Shown here piece after piece: positions 63,491-64,000 of a stretch of 64,000 nt of DNA (the stretch's first letter is position 1; each line of letters opens with the position of its first letter). Origin of the DNA: Litoditis marina (taxonomy: Eukaryota > Nematoda > Chromadorea > Rhabditida > Rhabditidae); contig OZ038434.1 in assembly GCA_964036275.1 (NCBI GenBank), forward strand, positions 23,472,071 through 23,536,070. The letters run 5' to 3'. The notes under the pieces are model-generated. The model was not told the origin of the DNA, did no database searches, and worked only from the letters and a program-made list of their open reading frames with translations. The translations under genes were made by a program, and so were the position numbers.

Positions 63491-64000
63491 CTGAAAATGG
63501 AATTTATTTTATAAAACTTTTAAAATTTATTTTATAAAACTTAAATTAAATGTTTTCAATCTTGTAAAAGTGTATCCTCTCGGATAGTGAAACTTTTAAT
63601 TTGCAGGTTTTAACGCTTTTCTAGGTTGCGCGGTGCGTAAAGAAGCGTGTGATAGTCCTGCAGGAGGTCCAACGCGCGGTGCGCTTCTGAAATTTAATTT
63701 TTGGAACGAAAAGTTTTAACCATTGTTAAGTTTCTTCCGCTATCACACACGAAAACTCTTTTGGATTTTTAACACTGGAAAGCTGCTGCAGTGCCACTTT
63801 TTAGATGGGTTTTAATAATAGGAATTGGGGTTTTCCCTTTGCCCTAATCAAAACTTTCCATGAAAAACTTACACGAAGAACAAAAGTGGTCATTTTTCAA
63901 TTGTCTTTCCCGATTTCACATCTCTGATAAATCAACCGCGCTCAAGTGATTATTTTTTTATGGGAGAATACGAACTGTTGCATTCCTGCTGCTTTCACTC
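63491..64000 (-). other. 5' intron or promoter region of dlg
   Basis: No certain exon apart from the echo at 63645. The missing start of dlg (probably under 20 residues) must lie here or beyond the window. Confidence 0.5.
63645..63700 (-). repeat. Echo of dlg exon a acceptor edge
   Basis: 32 bases (63661-63692) equal 63465-63496 exactly, spanning the first 26 bases of exon a and its TTTCAG. It lies about 196 bp upstream in transcript sense. Confidence 0.85.

Noticed and set aside
63873..63893. First coding exon of dlg starting ATGACCACTTTTG
   Set aside because: The good donor GTAAGT leaves the wrong phase for exon a and hits a stop. Only a weak GTGTAAG donor two bases earlier would fit, so it is too uncertain to annotate.

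Overview
The window looks like an intron-rich invertebrate chromosome, most likely a nematode. The gene at the right end is a discs-large (DLG) scaffold whose introns almost all end in TTTCAG or TTCCAG, the short acceptor typical of nematodes, and its visible protein of 951 residues fits the size I recall for nematode DLG-1. Another compact-intron ecdysozoan is not excluded. No bacterial-type gene organisation is present.

Layout. (1) 1-893: single-copy flank without a recognisable gene, holding one tRNA-derived SINE. (2) 901-47388: one continuous mosaic of recurring non-coding modules, bounded on both sides by the heptamer TTAACAT. The modules are a 43-bp GC-rich hairpin (H, 20 copies), a linker that starts with a TATA-like stretch and TTGGTGTGTG (U), larger modules here called V, W and X, a 25-bp satellite built around CGCGCTCTATGTTA, a 33-bp satellite built around TCTATGTGAGCCCCACTG, and GA microsatellites. 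They recur roughly in the order H-U-(W or X or V)-GA-33-bp satellite-25-bp satellite-H every 1.4-3 kb. The long open frames in this part come from the 33-bp satellite and I do not regard them as genes. (3) 18779-29482: a BEL/Pao LTR retrotransposon inserted into one U linker with a 5-bp AAATT duplication. Its two 434-bp LTRs are identical by eye, it has a tRNA-Gly-type primer site, and its gag-pol frame is broken by a TAA and by a 370-bp TA-flanked MITE inside the reverse transcriptase. An unusual third ORF with zinc knuckles lies between pol and the 3' LTR. (4) 47389-48705: the region downstream of dlg, rich in AATTC/CAATTC simple repeats. (5) 48706-63490, minus strand: a nearly complete dlg gene with 26 coding exons in the order L27, PDZ1, PDZ2, PDZ3, SH3, HOOK, guanylate kinase-like. 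Only the first few residues are missing. (6) 63491-64000: intron or 5' sequence of dlg.

DLG is a membrane-associated scaffold of epithelial junctions and synapses. Its introns carry five TA-flanked MITEs of one family, two tRNA-derived SINEs, a long ATT tract and GA minisatellites. At eight exon edges a degenerate second copy of the exon edge with its splice site lies in the neighbouring intron. The strongest candidates for something undescribed are the H-bounded mosaic (hairpins with two exchangeable inner stems, TATA-like starts, phantom introns, the 7-bp bracket) and these exon-edge copies.
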